Positions 24,866 to 33,900 of a stretch of DNA of 64,000 bases are shown one piece after another. The notes below the pieces were generated by a model. It did no database searches. It was not told the origin of the DNA and saw only the letters and a program-made list of their open reading frames with translations. Source of the DNA: Betaproteobacteria bacterium (GTDB taxonomy: Bacteria > Pseudomonadota > Gammaproteobacteria > Burkholderiales > SG8-39); contig SCTY01000010.1 of assembly GCA_004297625.1 (NCBI GenBank), positions 62,001 through 126,000 of the forward strand, given 5' to 3'. Position 1 is the first letter of the stretch. Every line of letters starts with the position of its first letter. A program made the translations under genes and the position numbers.

Positions 24866-25864
24866 ATGAAGCGCCTGCTTGCATCCGTCGCCGTCGCTGT
24901 CGTGTTCGCCCAGCCGGCCGCAGCCCTGGACCGGATCACCGCCACCCACGCTTTCCCGAAGAACTTCGTCTATTCGCAGAGCTTCCTGGAATTCGTGCGC
25001 AAGGCGAACGCCGCGGGCAAGGGCGTGTTCGAGATCTCGGTGCGCGGCGGCCCCGAGGCGATCCCGATGATGGAGCAGGCGAACGCCGCGCGTAACGGCG
25101 TCGTCGACATGGTCTACTCGGCGTGCTCCTTCTACGCGGCGACGGTGCCCGAGTGCGACGCGATCGTCGCCTCGACCATCGACGGTCCGAAAGCGCGCAA
25201 AAGCGGCGCTTACGACGCCTTCAACCAGGCCCATCAAAAGCGCATGGGCGTCCAATACCTTGGCTGGTTCGACAGCGGCATCCAGTTCCATCTCTGGTCG
25301 ACGAAGGAGTTCAAGTTCGACTCGAAGGGCGACCTCGACATCCGCGGCTTCAAGGTGCGCGGCAACCCGATCTACAACGCCTTCCTCACGAACTACCTCG
25401 GCGCGCAGGTGATCACCCTCAACTCGCCCGAGATGTACACGGCGCTCGAGCGCGGCACGGTCGAAATCTCGCCGTGGACCTCGATCGGGCTGATGGACGC
25501 GCAGTGGGACAAGTACCTCAAGTACCGCCTGGATCCGGGGTTCTTCTCGACCGACCTCGGCGTGATCGTCAACCAGCAGAAGTGGAACGCGCTCAGCCCG
25601 AAGACGCGCGAGATCCTGCAGCGCGTGTCGATCGAGCATGAGCGCTCGAGCCTGAAGGCGCTCGGCGAGCTGAAGGAGAAGGAGTTTGCCGAGCTCGCGC
25701 GCCGCGGCGTCAAGGCCCAGGCCATGGCGCCGGAGGCCGGGCAGCGCTTCGTCGACGCGGCGCGCAAGTACACCTACCAGCGCATGAAAGAGCGGCTGGA
25801 CAAGCTGCCGGATGGCCCGGCGTCCTACGAGCGCTTCGTGAAGCTCTTCGGGCCGGGCGCCTGA
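24866..25864 (+). CDS. dctP: TRAP transporter substrate-binding protein, DctP family
   Basis: The 332-residue receptor starts at ATG 24866 (MKRLLASVAVAVVFAQPAAA, a Sec signal), with GGGAGGA at 24852-24858. The mature part shows DctP features: GKGVFEISVRGGPEAIPMMEQANAARNGVVDMVY, and DIRGFKVRGNPIYNAFLTNYLGAQVITL, where the Arg that binds the substrate carboxylate sits (KVRG). It captures an organic acid in the periplasm for DctQM. The divergent 2-hydroxyacid oxidase suggests a hydroxy- or oxo-acid, which is only inference. Confidence 0.93.
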   Translation: MKRLLASVAVAVVFAQPAAALDRITATHAFPKNFVYSQSFLEFVRKANAAGKGVFEISVRGGPEAIPMMEQANAARNGVVDMVYSACSFYAATVPECDAIVASTIDGPKARKSGAYDAFNQAHQKRMGVQYLGWFDSGIQFHLWSTKEFKFDSKGDLDIRGFKVRGNPIYNAFLTNYLGAQVITLNSPEMYTALERGTVEISPWTSIGLMDAQWDKYLKYRLDPGFFSTDLGVIVNQQKWNALSPKTREILQRVSIEHERSSLKALGELKEKEFAELARRGVKAQAMAPEAGQRFVDAARKYTYQRMKERLDKLPDGPASYERFVKLFGPGA

Positions 25865-25887
25865 TCGCGCGGGCTTTCGACCGGCTG

Positions 25888-26373
25888 GTGACCGCGATGG
25901 CGGTCGCCGCCGGGGCGCTCATGGTGGCGATGTTCGCGGCCACCCTGATCGACGTGATCCTGCGCAACCTGGGCTTCCAGAGCTCGGCGCACTTCTTCAC
26001 CTTCACCGAGTACGCGCTGCTTTTCGTGCCGATGCTCGGCTCGCCCTGGCTGGTGCGCGAGAAAGGGCACGTCTACGTGGAGATCCTCATCAGCACGCTG
26101 AGGGGGCCCGCGCGCCGGCGCGCGCTCCAGGCAATCGCCGTCGTTTCCATCGCGGTGTGCCTGGTGCTCGCGTGGTACGGCTTCGATGTCGCGTGGCACA
26201 ACTACTGGGCGGGCGACAAGGATGTGCGCACGCTCGACCTGCCGCGCTGGGCGCTGGTTGTCTGCATCCCGCTCGGGTTCCTGATCATGGCGATCGAGTT
26301 CGCGCGTCTTTTGCGCCGCGGCGAGTCGATCTATCCGGAGTCGGCGTTCGAGCGCACGAAGAGCGAGATGTAG
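25888..26373 (+). CDS. dctQ: TRAP transporter small permease, DctQ family
   Basis: The 161-residue protein has four hydrophobic helices in the DctQ pattern (AVAAGALMVAMFAATLIDVILRN; the YALLFVPMLGSPWLVREKGHVYVEI block; VVSIAVCLVLAWYGFDV; ALVVCIPLGFLIMAIEFARLL). From GTG 25888 it starts slightly inside the first amphipathic segment; the frame is open to a CTG at 25861 (LIARAFDRLVTAM), which overlaps the dctP stop, so a CTG start is possible. It pairs with DctM. Confidence 0.9.
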   Translation: MTAMAVAAGALMVAMFAATLIDVILRNLGFQSSAHFFTFTEYALLFVPMLGSPWLVREKGHVYVEILISTLRGPARRRALQAIAVVSIAVCLVLAWYGFDVAWHNYWAGDKDVRTLDLPRWALVVCIPLGFLIMAIEFARLLRRGESIYPESAFERTKSEM

Positions 26374-26376
26374 GCG

Positions 26377-27687
26377 ATGGAGTGGTACTACGCGGCCGCC
26401 TTGCTGCTCGGTCTTGCGCTCGGACTCATGCTGCTCGGCCTGCCGGTCGCGATCGCGTTTCTCGCGGCGAACATCGTGTCGGCTTATGTGTTCATGGGCG
26501 GCGAACGGGGCATCGCGCAGCTCATCAACAGCGGCTTCGGCAGCCTCACCAATTTCGCGCTGGTGCCGATTCCGATGTTTCTTCTCATGGGGGACCTGCT
26601 TTTCCACACCGGCCTGGCGACGCGCTTCTTCAACGCCACCGACCGCCTGCTCGGCAACGTTCCGGCGCGGCTCTCTTTCGTGACGCTCGCCGGCGGCACG
26701 GCGATCGCCGGGGCAACGGGCTCGAGCATGGGCTCGTGCGCGCTGCTCGGGTCGCTGATGGTGCCCGACATGATGCGCCGCGGCTACAGCAAGTACCTCT
26801 CGATCGGGCCGATCATGGGCGTAGGCGGCCTCGCGGTGATCATCCCGCCTTCGGTGCTCTCGGTCCTGCTCGCCACGCTGGCGCGCAGCGACGTCGGCGA
26901 TCTGCTCATCGCCGGCGTGATCCCGGGGCTGGTGCTCGCGGCGATGTACGGGTTGCTGATCTACGGCTGGACGCTTCTCGACCCGAAGGCCGCGCCGCGC
27001 TACGAGGAGGACCGCGCCCCGGCGCGCAGGCTGTGGCGCATCGTGGTTCTCGACGTGGCTCCGATGATCGCGGTCATCGTGTTCACGGTGCTCATCATGA
27101 TCGCCGGCTGGGCGACGCCCACCGAAGCCGCGGCGGTGGGCGTGTTCGCAGTGGGCGCGCTCGCCGCAGCGTACCGCTGCCTCACGTGGCGGGCGGTGCT
27201 CAAGTCCGTGGAATCGGCGCTGCGCGTCACCGTCATGGCCTTCCTCGTGATTTTCGGCTCGTCGACTTTCGCGCAGGTGCTCGCCTTCTCGGGCGCGGGC
27301 AGCGGGTTGATCGACTACGCGCTTTCGTTGCACGCTTCGCCGCTGGCGATGCTCGGCATCATGATCGGCATCATCCTTTTCCTCGGCTGCTTCATGGACC
27401 AGCTCTCGATGATGCTGCTCACCGCGCCCATCTTCTTCCCGCTCGCCAAGACCATGGGATTCGACCTCACCTGGTTCGGCATCATCATGCTGCTCGCGCT
27501 GGAAGTCGGGTACACCACGCCGCCGTTCGGCCTGCTGCTGTTCGTGATGAAGGGCGTGGCGCCGCCGCAGATCACCCTGCGCGACATCTATCTTTCCGCG
27601 TTGCCGTTCATCGGCTGCGTGCTGCTGCTCATCGTCCTGATCATCGCCTTTCCGCCGCTGGCCATGTGGCTGCCGGGGCTGCATTGA
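26377..27687 (+). CDS. dctM: TRAP transporter large permease, DctM family
   Basis: The 436-residue permease has about 12 membrane helices. Family blocks seen: LGLPVAIAFLAANIVSAY, ALVPIPMFLLMGDLLFHTG, GGTAIAGATGSSMGSCALLGSLM, PPSVLSVLL, and MDQLSMMLLTAPIFFPLAKTMGFDLTWFGI. It catalyses sodium-driven uptake of the DctP-bound acid. It starts 3 bases after dctQ and its stop overlaps the next ATG. Confidence 0.95.
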   Translation: MEWYYAAALLLGLALGLMLLGLPVAIAFLAANIVSAYVFMGGERGIAQLINSGFGSLTNFALVPIPMFLLMGDLLFHTGLATRFFNATDRLLGNVPARLSFVTLAGGTAIAGATGSSMGSCALLGSLMVPDMMRRGYSKYLSIGPIMGVGGLAVIIPPSVLSVLLATLARSDVGDLLIAGVIPGLVLAAMYGLLIYGWTLLDPKAAPRYEEDRAPARRLWRIVVLDVAPMIAVIVFTVLIMIAGWATPTEAAAVGVFAVGALAAAYRCLTWRAVLKSVESALRVTVMAFLVIFGSSTFAQVLAFSGAGSGLIDYALSLHASPLAMLGIMIGIILFLGCFMDQLSMMLLTAPIFFPLAKTMGFDLTWFGIIMLLALEVGYTTPPFGLLLFVMKGVAPPQITLRDIYLSALPFIGCVLLLIVLIIAFPPLAMWLPGLH

Positions 27688-28604
27688 TGCGCGCCTGGCG
27701 GCTTCACGATTACGGCCAGCCGCTGCGGCTCGAAGAGTGCGCGCTTGCGCAGCCCGGGCCCGGCGAGGCGCGCGTGCGCGTCGCCGCGGCGAGCGTCAAT
27801 CCGATCGACTGGAAGCTCTCGGCCGGCCTGCTGCGCGGCGTGTTCGAGCCGCAGCTACCGCGGGTGCTCGGACGCGACTGCGCGGGCACGGTGGACGCCG
27901 TCGGACCGGGCGTCACCGAATTCGCGCCCGGCGACGAGATCGCGGGGGTGGCCGACATGGCGCGCGACGGCACGCACGCCGAATGCTGCGTGCTTCCGGC
28001 GGCGCAGGCGGCCCGCCGGCCGGCGAACGTGCCGCCCGATGCCGCGGCCGCGCTCGGCGTGGCCGGCGTCTCGGCCTACATCGCGCTCGTCGAGGTGGCA
28101 AAGATCACGAGCGGCGTGCACCTGCTCGTGCATGCCGGCGCCGGCGGCGTCGGCAGCCTCGCGCTCCAGATCGGCCGGCAGCTCGGCGCCGAGGTCAGCA
28201 CGACGTGCAGCGCTGCGAACGCGGACTACTGCCGATCGCTCGGTGCGCACCATGTGATCGACTACACGGCCGAGGATTTCGCGACACTGCGCGGCTTCGA
28301 CGCGGTGCTCGACACGGTGGGCGGCGCGGTGCACGAGCGTTCGGCTGCGGTGCTCAAGCCGGGCGGCACGCTCGTGTGGCTCGCCGCCGCGCCGTTCGAC
28401 GCAATGCCCGGCCGCAACGATGTGCGGGTGGTTCGCGCCGACGTGCGCTGCACCGCGGACCGGCTGGCGACCCTGCTCGAGTGGGCGGCGCGCGGCACCC
28501 TCCGCGTGCCGGTCGAGACCAGGATCCCTTTCGCCGACGCGCCGCGCGGCTATGCGCTCAGCCGCACCGGACACGCGCGCGGCAAGATCGTGATCCTGAC
28601 CTGA
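27687..28604 (+). CDS. NADPH:quinone oxidoreductase-like, zinc-independent MDR family
   Basis: The 305-residue protein starts at ATG 27687, overlapping the dctM stop (TGATG). It has the GroES-like N-terminal part (ASVNPIDWKLSAGL, VLGRDCAGTVDAVGPGV) and a Rossmann part with LLVHAGAGGVGSLALQIGRQLGA. No zinc-ligand Cys/His pattern of true alcohol dehydrogenases is present. It is placed last in the TRAP operon; its role is unknown. Its 3' end overlaps the convergent EamA gene by 47 bases. Confidence 0.9.
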   Translation: MRAWRLHDYGQPLRLEECALAQPGPGEARVRVAAASVNPIDWKLSAGLLRGVFEPQLPRVLGRDCAGTVDAVGPGVTEFAPGDEIAGVADMARDGTHAECCVLPAAQAARRPANVPPDAAAALGVAGVSAYIALVEVAKITSGVHLLVHAGAGGVGSLALQIGRQLGAEVSTTCSAANADYCRSLGAHHVIDYTAEDFATLRGFDAVLDTVGGAVHERSAAVLKPGGTLVWLAAAPFDAMPGRNDVRVVRADVRCTADRLATLLEWAARGTLRVPVETRIPFADAPRGYALSRTGHARGKIVILT

Positions 28605-29463
28605 GACTCGAAAGGCCGACGCCGGCGAAGATGAGCCCGATCCCGGCGAAGTGGTACCAGTGCGGATATTCGTGCAGGAAGATCGCCGACAGCCCGACGC
28701 CGAACGCCGGCATGAGGGGCATCGTGACGCCCGCACCGGCGGCGCCGAGGCGCCTGACGACATAGCTCCAGCCCACATATGCGAGCAGCATCGAGCCAAT
28801 GGCCGAGTAGACGACAGCGAGCACGCCATCGGCGGTGAGCGTCAATCCGGGCTCCTGGTGCACCTCCACTGCGAGCCAGGGCAGCATGAACACCAGCCCG
28901 AAAGCGCACACCATGACTAGCAGTTCGATGGTGCTCAGCGGATCGCGCCGCATGCGCAGCAGCACCGTGTAGCACGCCCAGACGATCGTCGAGCTAAGGG
29001 CAAGCAGGTCGCCCATGTTGAAGGACACCAGACTCGGGTCGCCCTGCGTCGCAATGAGGACCACGCCGCAGAGGGAGACCGCGACGCCGATCCACTGCAG
29101 CGCGCCGACGCGCTCGCCGAGCGGAATCGCCATCAGCATGACGAAGATCGGCGTGGTGGACATGTAGAGGACGCCGCTCGTCGCGGTAGTGAAGTGAAGC
29201 CCGAGCCACTGCAAGCCGAGATGCGGGCCGCCTCCGGCGAGGCCGAGCGCCGCAAGCACCAGCCACTCTCCGCGCGTCAATGAAGGAAGTTTTTCACGCA
29301 ACCCCGCAAGCGCGAAAGGCAGAAGGATCGCGAGCACGATGAGCAGGCGGCCGATCGTGGCGACGGCGGGCGAGACTCCCTCGCGCACTGCGCGTGCGAC
29401 GACCCAGTTGCCCGACCACAGAAGCAGCGTGGCGACGAGAACGATCCAGGCGGTGAAACGCAT
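28558..29463 (-). CDS. EamA/DMT family inner-membrane transporter
   Basis: The 301-residue protein has ten hydrophobic helices in two EamA repeats: LLLWSGNWVVARAVREGVSPAVATIGRLL in the first and ALSSTIVWACYTVLLR to GWSYVVRRLGAAGAGVTMPLMPAFGVGLSAIFLHE in the second. These are drug/metabolite exporters with diverse substrates. Its start lies 37 bases from the divergent hydrolase gene, leaving little room for separate promoters. Confidence 0.92.
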   Translation of the reverse strand: MRFTAWIVLVATLLLWSGNWVVARAVREGVSPAVATIGRLLIVLAILLPFALAGLREKLPSLTRGEWLVLAALGLAGGGPHLGLQWLGLHFTTATSGVLYMSTTPIFVMLMAIPLGERVGALQWIGVAVSLCGVVLIATQGDPSLVSFNMGDLLALSSTIVWACYTVLLRMRRDPLSTIELLVMVCAFGLVFMLPWLAVEVHQEPGLTLTADGVLAVVYSAIGSMLLAYVGWSYVVRRLGAAGAGVTMPLMPAFGVGLSAIFLHEYPHWYHFAGIGLIFAGVGLSSLRSGSRSCRARVRCG

Positions 29464-29500
29464 GCCGGGAGGGATTATGCCCGCGTGCTAACCTCGACCG

Positions 29501-30259
29501 ATGCCGTTGGTGAACGCCGCGGGACATTCGTTGTATTACGAGTCGATCGAAGGCCGCGGCCCGACCCTCGTTTTCCTGCACGAGGGTCTCGGATCGATCC
29601 GCCAGTGGCGCGACTTTCCCGCGAAAATCGCCGAGGCCACGGGCTGCCGCGCCATCATTTACGACCGCTACGGCTACGGCCAGTCCGACATCCTGCAGGA
29701 AGCGCGGCGCACGGTGCGCTTCATGCACGACGATGCCCTCGTTTTTCTTCCCGACATCCGAAACAACCTCGGCCTGGACGACGTAATCCTGATCGGGCAT
29801 TCGGATGGCGCGTCGATCGCGCTGATCCATGCCGGCGCGGGCTACCAGACGCGCGGCGTGGCGGTCATGGCTCCGCACGTGTTCATCGAGGAGATCTGCC
29901 TCACCTCCATCGCCGCCGCCACACGGGCGTTCGAGACCACGGACCTGCCGGCGCGCCTGGGGCGCTATCACCGCGACGCGCGCAAGACCTTCTACGGCTG
30001 GGCGGATGTCTGGACCGAAGACAACTTCAAGAGCTGGGACATCCGCGGCGATTATCTGCCGGACATCCGCTGCCCCGTGCTCGCGATCCAGGGCGAGCAG
30101 GACGAATACGGCACGATGCAGCAGCTCGACGAGATCGCGCGCAATGTCGCCGGGCCTTGCGAGCTTCTCAAGCTCGCGAACTGCGGCCACACGCCGTTCC
30201 GCGACCAGCCCGACGCCACGTTTGGCGCGGTGACGCGTTTCGTCGAGGCGCTTAAATGA
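29501..30259 (+). CDS. Alpha/beta hydrolase
   Basis: The 252-residue protein shows the full fold: oxyanion region LVFLHEGLGS near residue 24, ILIGHSDGASIAL with the nucleophile Ser in GHSDG near residue 97, LAIQGEQDEYGT with the acid, and KLANCGHTPF with the catalytic His. Substrate unknown. Its stop overlaps the start of the MFS gene (ATGA), so the two are probably co-expressed. Confidence 0.92.
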   Translation: MPLVNAAGHSLYYESIEGRGPTLVFLHEGLGSIRQWRDFPAKIAEATGCRAIIYDRYGYGQSDILQEARRTVRFMHDDALVFLPDIRNNLGLDDVILIGHSDGASIALIHAGAGYQTRGVAVMAPHVFIEEICLTSIAAATRAFETTDLPARLGRYHRDARKTFYGWADVWTEDNFKSWDIRGDYLPDIRCPVLAIQGEQDEYGTMQQLDEIARNVAGPCELLKLANCGHTPFRDQPDATFGAVTRFVEALK

Positions 30260-31437
30260 AAGACGAGGCCTCGGTCATCGCGATCGTCGGCACGGCGCAT
30301 GCGCTGAGCCATTTCTGCCAGCTCGCGCTGGCGCCGCTTTTTCCGCTGATCCGCGAGGAGTTCGGCGTTTCGTACGCGGCCCTCGGCTTCGTCGTGATGC
30401 TGTTCTACACCGGCTCGGCGCTGCTCCAGCCGGTCGCCGGTTTCCTCGTCGATCGCATCGGCGGCCGGGGCATGCTGCTCGGCGGAGTAGGGCTGCTCAC
30501 GGTCGGGCTGCTCGTGATGAGCGCGGCGGACGGCATCGCCGTGCTCGGGCTTGGCGCGATGCTGATGGGCCTCGGCAACAGCGTGTTCCACCCCGCCGAC
30601 ATGTCGATCCTCAACGGCCGGGTCTCGACGCCGCGCCTCGGGTATGCCTTCAGCGCGCACGGCATGGCGGGATTTCTCGGCTTCGCCGCATCCCCGGTAT
30701 TCAGCGCGAGCATCGCAGCGGCGTATGGTTGGCGCGCCGCGTTGCTCGGCACGGCCGCGATCGGTCTTGCGGCGCTCGTGATGCTGCTCGCCAATTCCCA
30801 TCAGCTTCATGTGACGCATGCCATGGCGAAGAAGCCTGCAGCGGCCTGGGATGCACGCGTGCTTCTTTCGCGGCCGGTGCTGCTGTGCTTCGCTTTCTTC
30901 ACGATCTGGGGCGGCGCCTATGCCGGCCTCGCGAATTTCTCGATTACGGCAATGCAGCTGCAATTCGGGATCGGCCCCGCGCTCGCGTCCTCGGCGCTTA
31001 CGACTTACATGCTCGCCAATGCAGTGGGCCTGGTGGCGGGGGGCGTCTTTGCCGCGCGCGTGGGAAGGCACGAGCTCGTAGCCGGCGCTGGACTTTCCTG
31101 CGCGGCGCTCGTGGTTCTCTCCATTGCAGCCGGGGCGGTCAGCGCTCCGGCACTGCCCGTCGCTCTCGGCGCTGCGGGCCTCGCCGCGGGATTCACGTAC
31201 CCGTCGCGCGATCTCATCGTGCGGGCATCGACGCCGCCCGGCGCCGCGGGACGGGTCTACGGCTTCGTGTACTCGGGGCTCGATATCGGCGTTCTCGCGA
31301 CGCCGATGCTTTACGGCATGCTCATCGACAGCGGCGCGCCGCAGGCCGTGTTCTACGTGATCTTCGGCTTCGCGCTCGCTGCGATCCTGACGGTGCTCCA
31401 GGTGTCCGGCCGCGGCCGGCTTATTCCGCGTACCTGA
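30256..31437 (+). CDS. MFS transporter
   Basis: The 393-residue protein has 12 hydrophobic helices. The block between helices 2 and 3 (LQPVAGFLVDRIGGRGMLLGG) is the MFS signature. Other typical blocks are GLGNSVFHPADMSIL and GRVYGFVYSGLDIGVLATPMLYG. It resembles the fosmidomycin-resistance/YfnC-like branch by the HALSHFCQLALAPLFPLI opening, but its substrate cannot be assigned. Confidence 0.9.
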   Translation: MKDEASVIAIVGTAHALSHFCQLALAPLFPLIREEFGVSYAALGFVVMLFYTGSALLQPVAGFLVDRIGGRGMLLGGVGLLTVGLLVMSAADGIAVLGLGAMLMGLGNSVFHPADMSILNGRVSTPRLGYAFSAHGMAGFLGFAASPVFSASIAAAYGWRAALLGTAAIGLAALVMLLANSHQLHVTHAMAKKPAAAWDARVLLSRPVLLCFAFFTIWGGAYAGLANFSITAMQLQFGIGPALASSALTTYMLANAVGLVAGGVFAARVGRHELVAGAGLSCAALVVLSIAAGAVSAPALPVALGAAGLAAGFTYPSRDLIVRASTPPGAAGRVYGFVYSGLDIGVLATPMLYGMLIDSGAPQAVFYVIFGFALAAILTVLQVSGRGRLIPRT

Positions 31438-31494
31438 CGCCGCGGCGCTCGAGCATGCGCAAGAGCGAGGGCTTGATCGTTCTCGGGTTTGCGC

Positions 31495-32445
31495 TCATGA
31501 GACGATCATACTGGCCTCTTCCACGGCGGCAAGCGCCTCGAGGAGGAGCTCCGGGCGGTTTTGCCTGAGAAGCTCCGAGTCCGAAAGCATGCGTCGCCAC
31601 AGCCGCGCCTTGCGATGGCCGTGGTACAGGCCGAGCATGTGGCGGGTGACGTGGCGCAGGGATGGCACCCCTTTTGCGTACTCGTACATCGCTTGCACGA
31701 CCTGGGCGCGTGTCGTCTCCGCGTCGGCGAGCATCCAGGGATTGTGATACGCAGCGCGGCCGAGCATCACGCCGTCCACGTAAGCGAGATGGTTCGTGAT
31801 CTCCGCCCAGCTTGCGATTCCTCCGTTGAGGACGATCTCGATCTGCGGAAAGTCCTGCTTCAGGCGGTACACGTAGTCGTACTTGAGCGGAGGAACCTCG
31901 CGATTTTCCTTGGGGGAGAGACCCTTGAGGATCGCGTTGCGGGCATGCACGATGAACGTGCGGCAGCCTGCGCGCGAGACAACGGCGACGAAGTCGCGCA
32001 CGAAATCGTAGGCCTCGATGCTGTCGATGCCGATGCGGTGCTTGACCGTGACTTCCAGGCCGCTCGCCTCGCGCATTGCCCGCACGCATTCGGCGACGAG
32101 CGACGGCTCGGCCATGAGGCAGGCGCCGAAGGCGCCTTTCTGCACCCGCTCGCTCGGGCAGCCCACATTGAGGTTGATCTCGTCGTAGCCGTAGCTCTCG
32201 ACGAGGCGCGCGCACATCGCGAGCTCCTGCGGATCGCTGCCGCCGAGCTGAGCGGCGAGCGGATGCTCTTCCTGGCTGAAGGCGAGGTGATGGTCCACGT
32301 CGCCGTGGACCAGCGCCGCCGTGGTGATCATCTCGGTATAGAGGCGCACGCGCGAGGACACCTGGCGCAGGAAGTACCGGCAATGCCGGTCGGTCCAGTC
32401 CATCATGGGGGCAACGCAGAGCCGCCAATTTGCGGGCTTTTCCAC
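31495..32445 (-). CDS. dusA: tRNA-dihydrouridine(20/20a) synthase DusA
   Basis: The 316-residue protein matches DusA throughout: LCVAPMMDWTDRHCRYFLR, LYTEMITTAALVHGD, PLAAQLGGSDPQELA and NLNVGCPSERVQKGAFGACLM with the catalytic Cys, then IVLNGGI and LGRAAYHNPW in the FMN-binding region. It reduces uridines in the tRNA D-loop using FMN and NADPH. Its stop overlaps an ATG (31498) opening a 25-codon frame that ends inside the convergent MFS gene; that frame is probably not a gene. Confidence 0.97.
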   Translation of the reverse strand: MEKPANWRLCVAPMMDWTDRHCRYFLRQVSSRVRLYTEMITTAALVHGDVDHHLAFSQEEHPLAAQLGGSDPQELAMCARLVESYGYDEINLNVGCPSERVQKGAFGACLMAEPSLVAECVRAMREASGLEVTVKHRIGIDSIEAYDFVRDFVAVVSRAGCRTFIVHARNAILKGLSPKENREVPPLKYDYVYRLKQDFPQIEIVLNGGIASWAEITNHLAYVDGVMLGRAAYHNPWMLADAETTRAQVVQAMYEYAKGVPSLRHVTRHMLGLYHGHRKARLWRRMLSDSELLRQNRPELLLEALAAVEEASMIVS

Positions 32446-32511
32446 GGTCCTCTCTATTACAGCCCGGCGGAGAAAGCGGCAAGCGTGCCGCGCGCCGCGG
32501 TCGAGAAATGG

Positions 32512-33900
32512 CTACAAAAGGCGCACGCGGGGTACGGGAAAGGCATCGACCAGCGCGCGCGCTGCATCAGGGACCGCGTCGAGGCCGCGAACTGCCGCGA
32601 TAAGGCGATCGGCCTGATCGCTCGAGCTGCCGAGCCCGAAGGCGAGGCAACCTCGAAGCTTTTCGTCGAGCTCGGCATCGCCCATTGGATCTGCGGGGCT
32701 GCCCTTCATGGTGAAGCTTGATAGGTTGAGCGTTTTCCCATTGCGCAGCGTTACCGTCGCGCGGGCCGGTTCTATTGCGCGCGCCTCGATCGACGGATCG
32801 TCCACCACGCGAATGATTGTTGTCAGCGCCACAACTGCCTCGTCGGCGATGGCGTCCTGTTGGAAGGCAGAGAGGCCCACTTTACCGTCGATCAGCGCGC
32901 GCGCGAAGCTGTAGGCTGCGTTGAACTGCGCGTGTACGACCGATTTCTCGGCCGGGTCGTAGGTTTGCCCGACTGTGCGCCAATTTAGGTTTCCAAGGCC
33001 GATCTCGATGCTCGCGACGTCCTTCGCCCGCACGCCATCCCGATGCAAGCGCAAACCAAGGCCGATAACGGTATGGTTGCAACGGCAGCCCGGGTAGGGC
33101 TTGAAGCTGTATTCCGGAACCCGCCAGCTTTCGCCCCAGCCGGCCATGAGCGCCTCGGGTTTCACCTCGCCGCGCTCATAGAGCGCGAACAGTCCGGCCT
33201 CGCCTTCGAGCGTCCGGCGTGGTCCCGTGACGCCGTCCTTTGCCAGAAAAGCGGCGAGCACGGCCGCCCGAGCCGCGAAGCCGGCCCCTAGGCGCTTGGA
33301 AAGCGCGCCGTCGTGCATGCTTTGCGCGGAGCCGCTCGCCTGGTGGAAGGCGAGACCAAGCGCGTCGCCCAGCGCTTTCGAGCTCAATCCGAGCAGCTTG
33401 CCCACCGCGAGGCCGCTGGCGAGCGCGCCGAACACCGTGGTTGGATGCCAGCCATGACCGAGGCTGCCGTAGCAGGCGAGACCAAGGCGGGCATGCACTT
33501 CGGCCCCGACCGCCATGGCCAGGATGAAGCGCTTGCCCTCGACGCGGCCTACATCTTCCGCGGCCGCGAGTACCGAAGGAAGCACGATGCAGCCCGTGTG
33601 GACGCGAGCGGCGTCGTGCAGGTCGTCGAAATCGAGCGCATGTGCCGCCGCACCGTTGGCGAGTGCCGCGGTGGGCGGCGAATGGCGCCGTTTGCCAAGG
33701 AGGCCTGTGGACGAGCCTTCTGATTCCCAGCGCGAGAGGCGCGCGTTCAACTCAGGGATCCCTGGGGCGCCGGCCGCACCGGCGACCAGGCCGAGTGCGT
33801 CGAGGCTCAGGCGCCTGACCCCCGCCACGACGGCCGGCGGCAGGTCCTCGTAGCGAAGCGCGTGAACCGCTTCGCAGAGTTGCCGGCTAAGCCCTTCCAC
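32512..33900 (-). CDS. MmgE/PrpD family protein
   Basis: The 462-residue protein belongs to the MmgE/PrpD family, whose members act on branched tricarboxylates or related acids (2-methylcitrate dehydratase, cis-aconitate decarboxylase, iminodisuccinate epimerase). Blocks seen: ANGAAAHALDFDDLHDAARVHTG near residue 85, GWHPTTVFGALASG, and AGFAARAAVLAAFLAKDGVTGP. It differs clearly from the PrpD at 58301. It overlaps the CaiB-family gene by 14 bases and forms a two-gene operon with it. Its reaction is not known; a branched dicarboxylate or tricarboxylate substrate is suggested by the neighbours. Confidence 0.9.
   Translation of the reverse strand: MEGLSRQLCEAVHALRYEDLPPAVVAGVRRLSLDALGLVAGAAGAPGIPELNARLSRWESEGSSTGLLGKRRHSPPTAALANGAAAHALDFDDLHDAARVHTGCIVLPSVLAAAEDVGRVEGKRFILAMAVGAEVHARLGLACYGSLGHGWHPTTVFGALASGLAVGKLLGLSSKALGDALGLAFHQASGSAQSMHDGALSKRLGAGFAARAAVLAAFLAKDGVTGPRRTLEGEAGLFALYERGEVKPEALMAGWGESWRVPEYSFKPYPGCRCNHTVIGLGLRLHRDGVRAKDVASIEIGLGNLNWRTVGQTYDPAEKSVVHAQFNAAYSFARALIDGKVGLSAFQQDAIADEAVVALTTIIRVVDDPSIEARAIEPARATVTLRNGKTLNLSSFTMKGSPADPMGDAELDEKLRGCLAFGLGSSSDQADRLIAAVRGLDAVPDAARALVDAFPVPRVRLL

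Noticed and set aside
22698..24869. Very long open frame (over 700 codons) on the plus strand
   Set aside because: It is antisense to the GlcD-type oxidase and DUF1499 genes and reads as Arg/Ala/His-rich sequence without any family. Long antisense frames are expected in GC-rich DNA.
25825..27684. Minus-strand frame of about 620 codons opposite the TRAP genes
   Set aside because: Antisense shadow of dctQ and dctM; highly polar, repetitive His/Arg/Glu composition typical of reversed membrane-protein codons.
28558..28604. Overlap of the quinone oxidoreductase and EamA gene ends
   Set aside because: Convergent 3' overlaps of this size are common; both reading frames show family similarity up to near their ends.
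31421..31498. 25-codon frame overlapping the dusA stop
   Set aside because: It is too short, overlaps the end of the convergent MFS gene and has no recognised family. The ATGA overlap may be chance.
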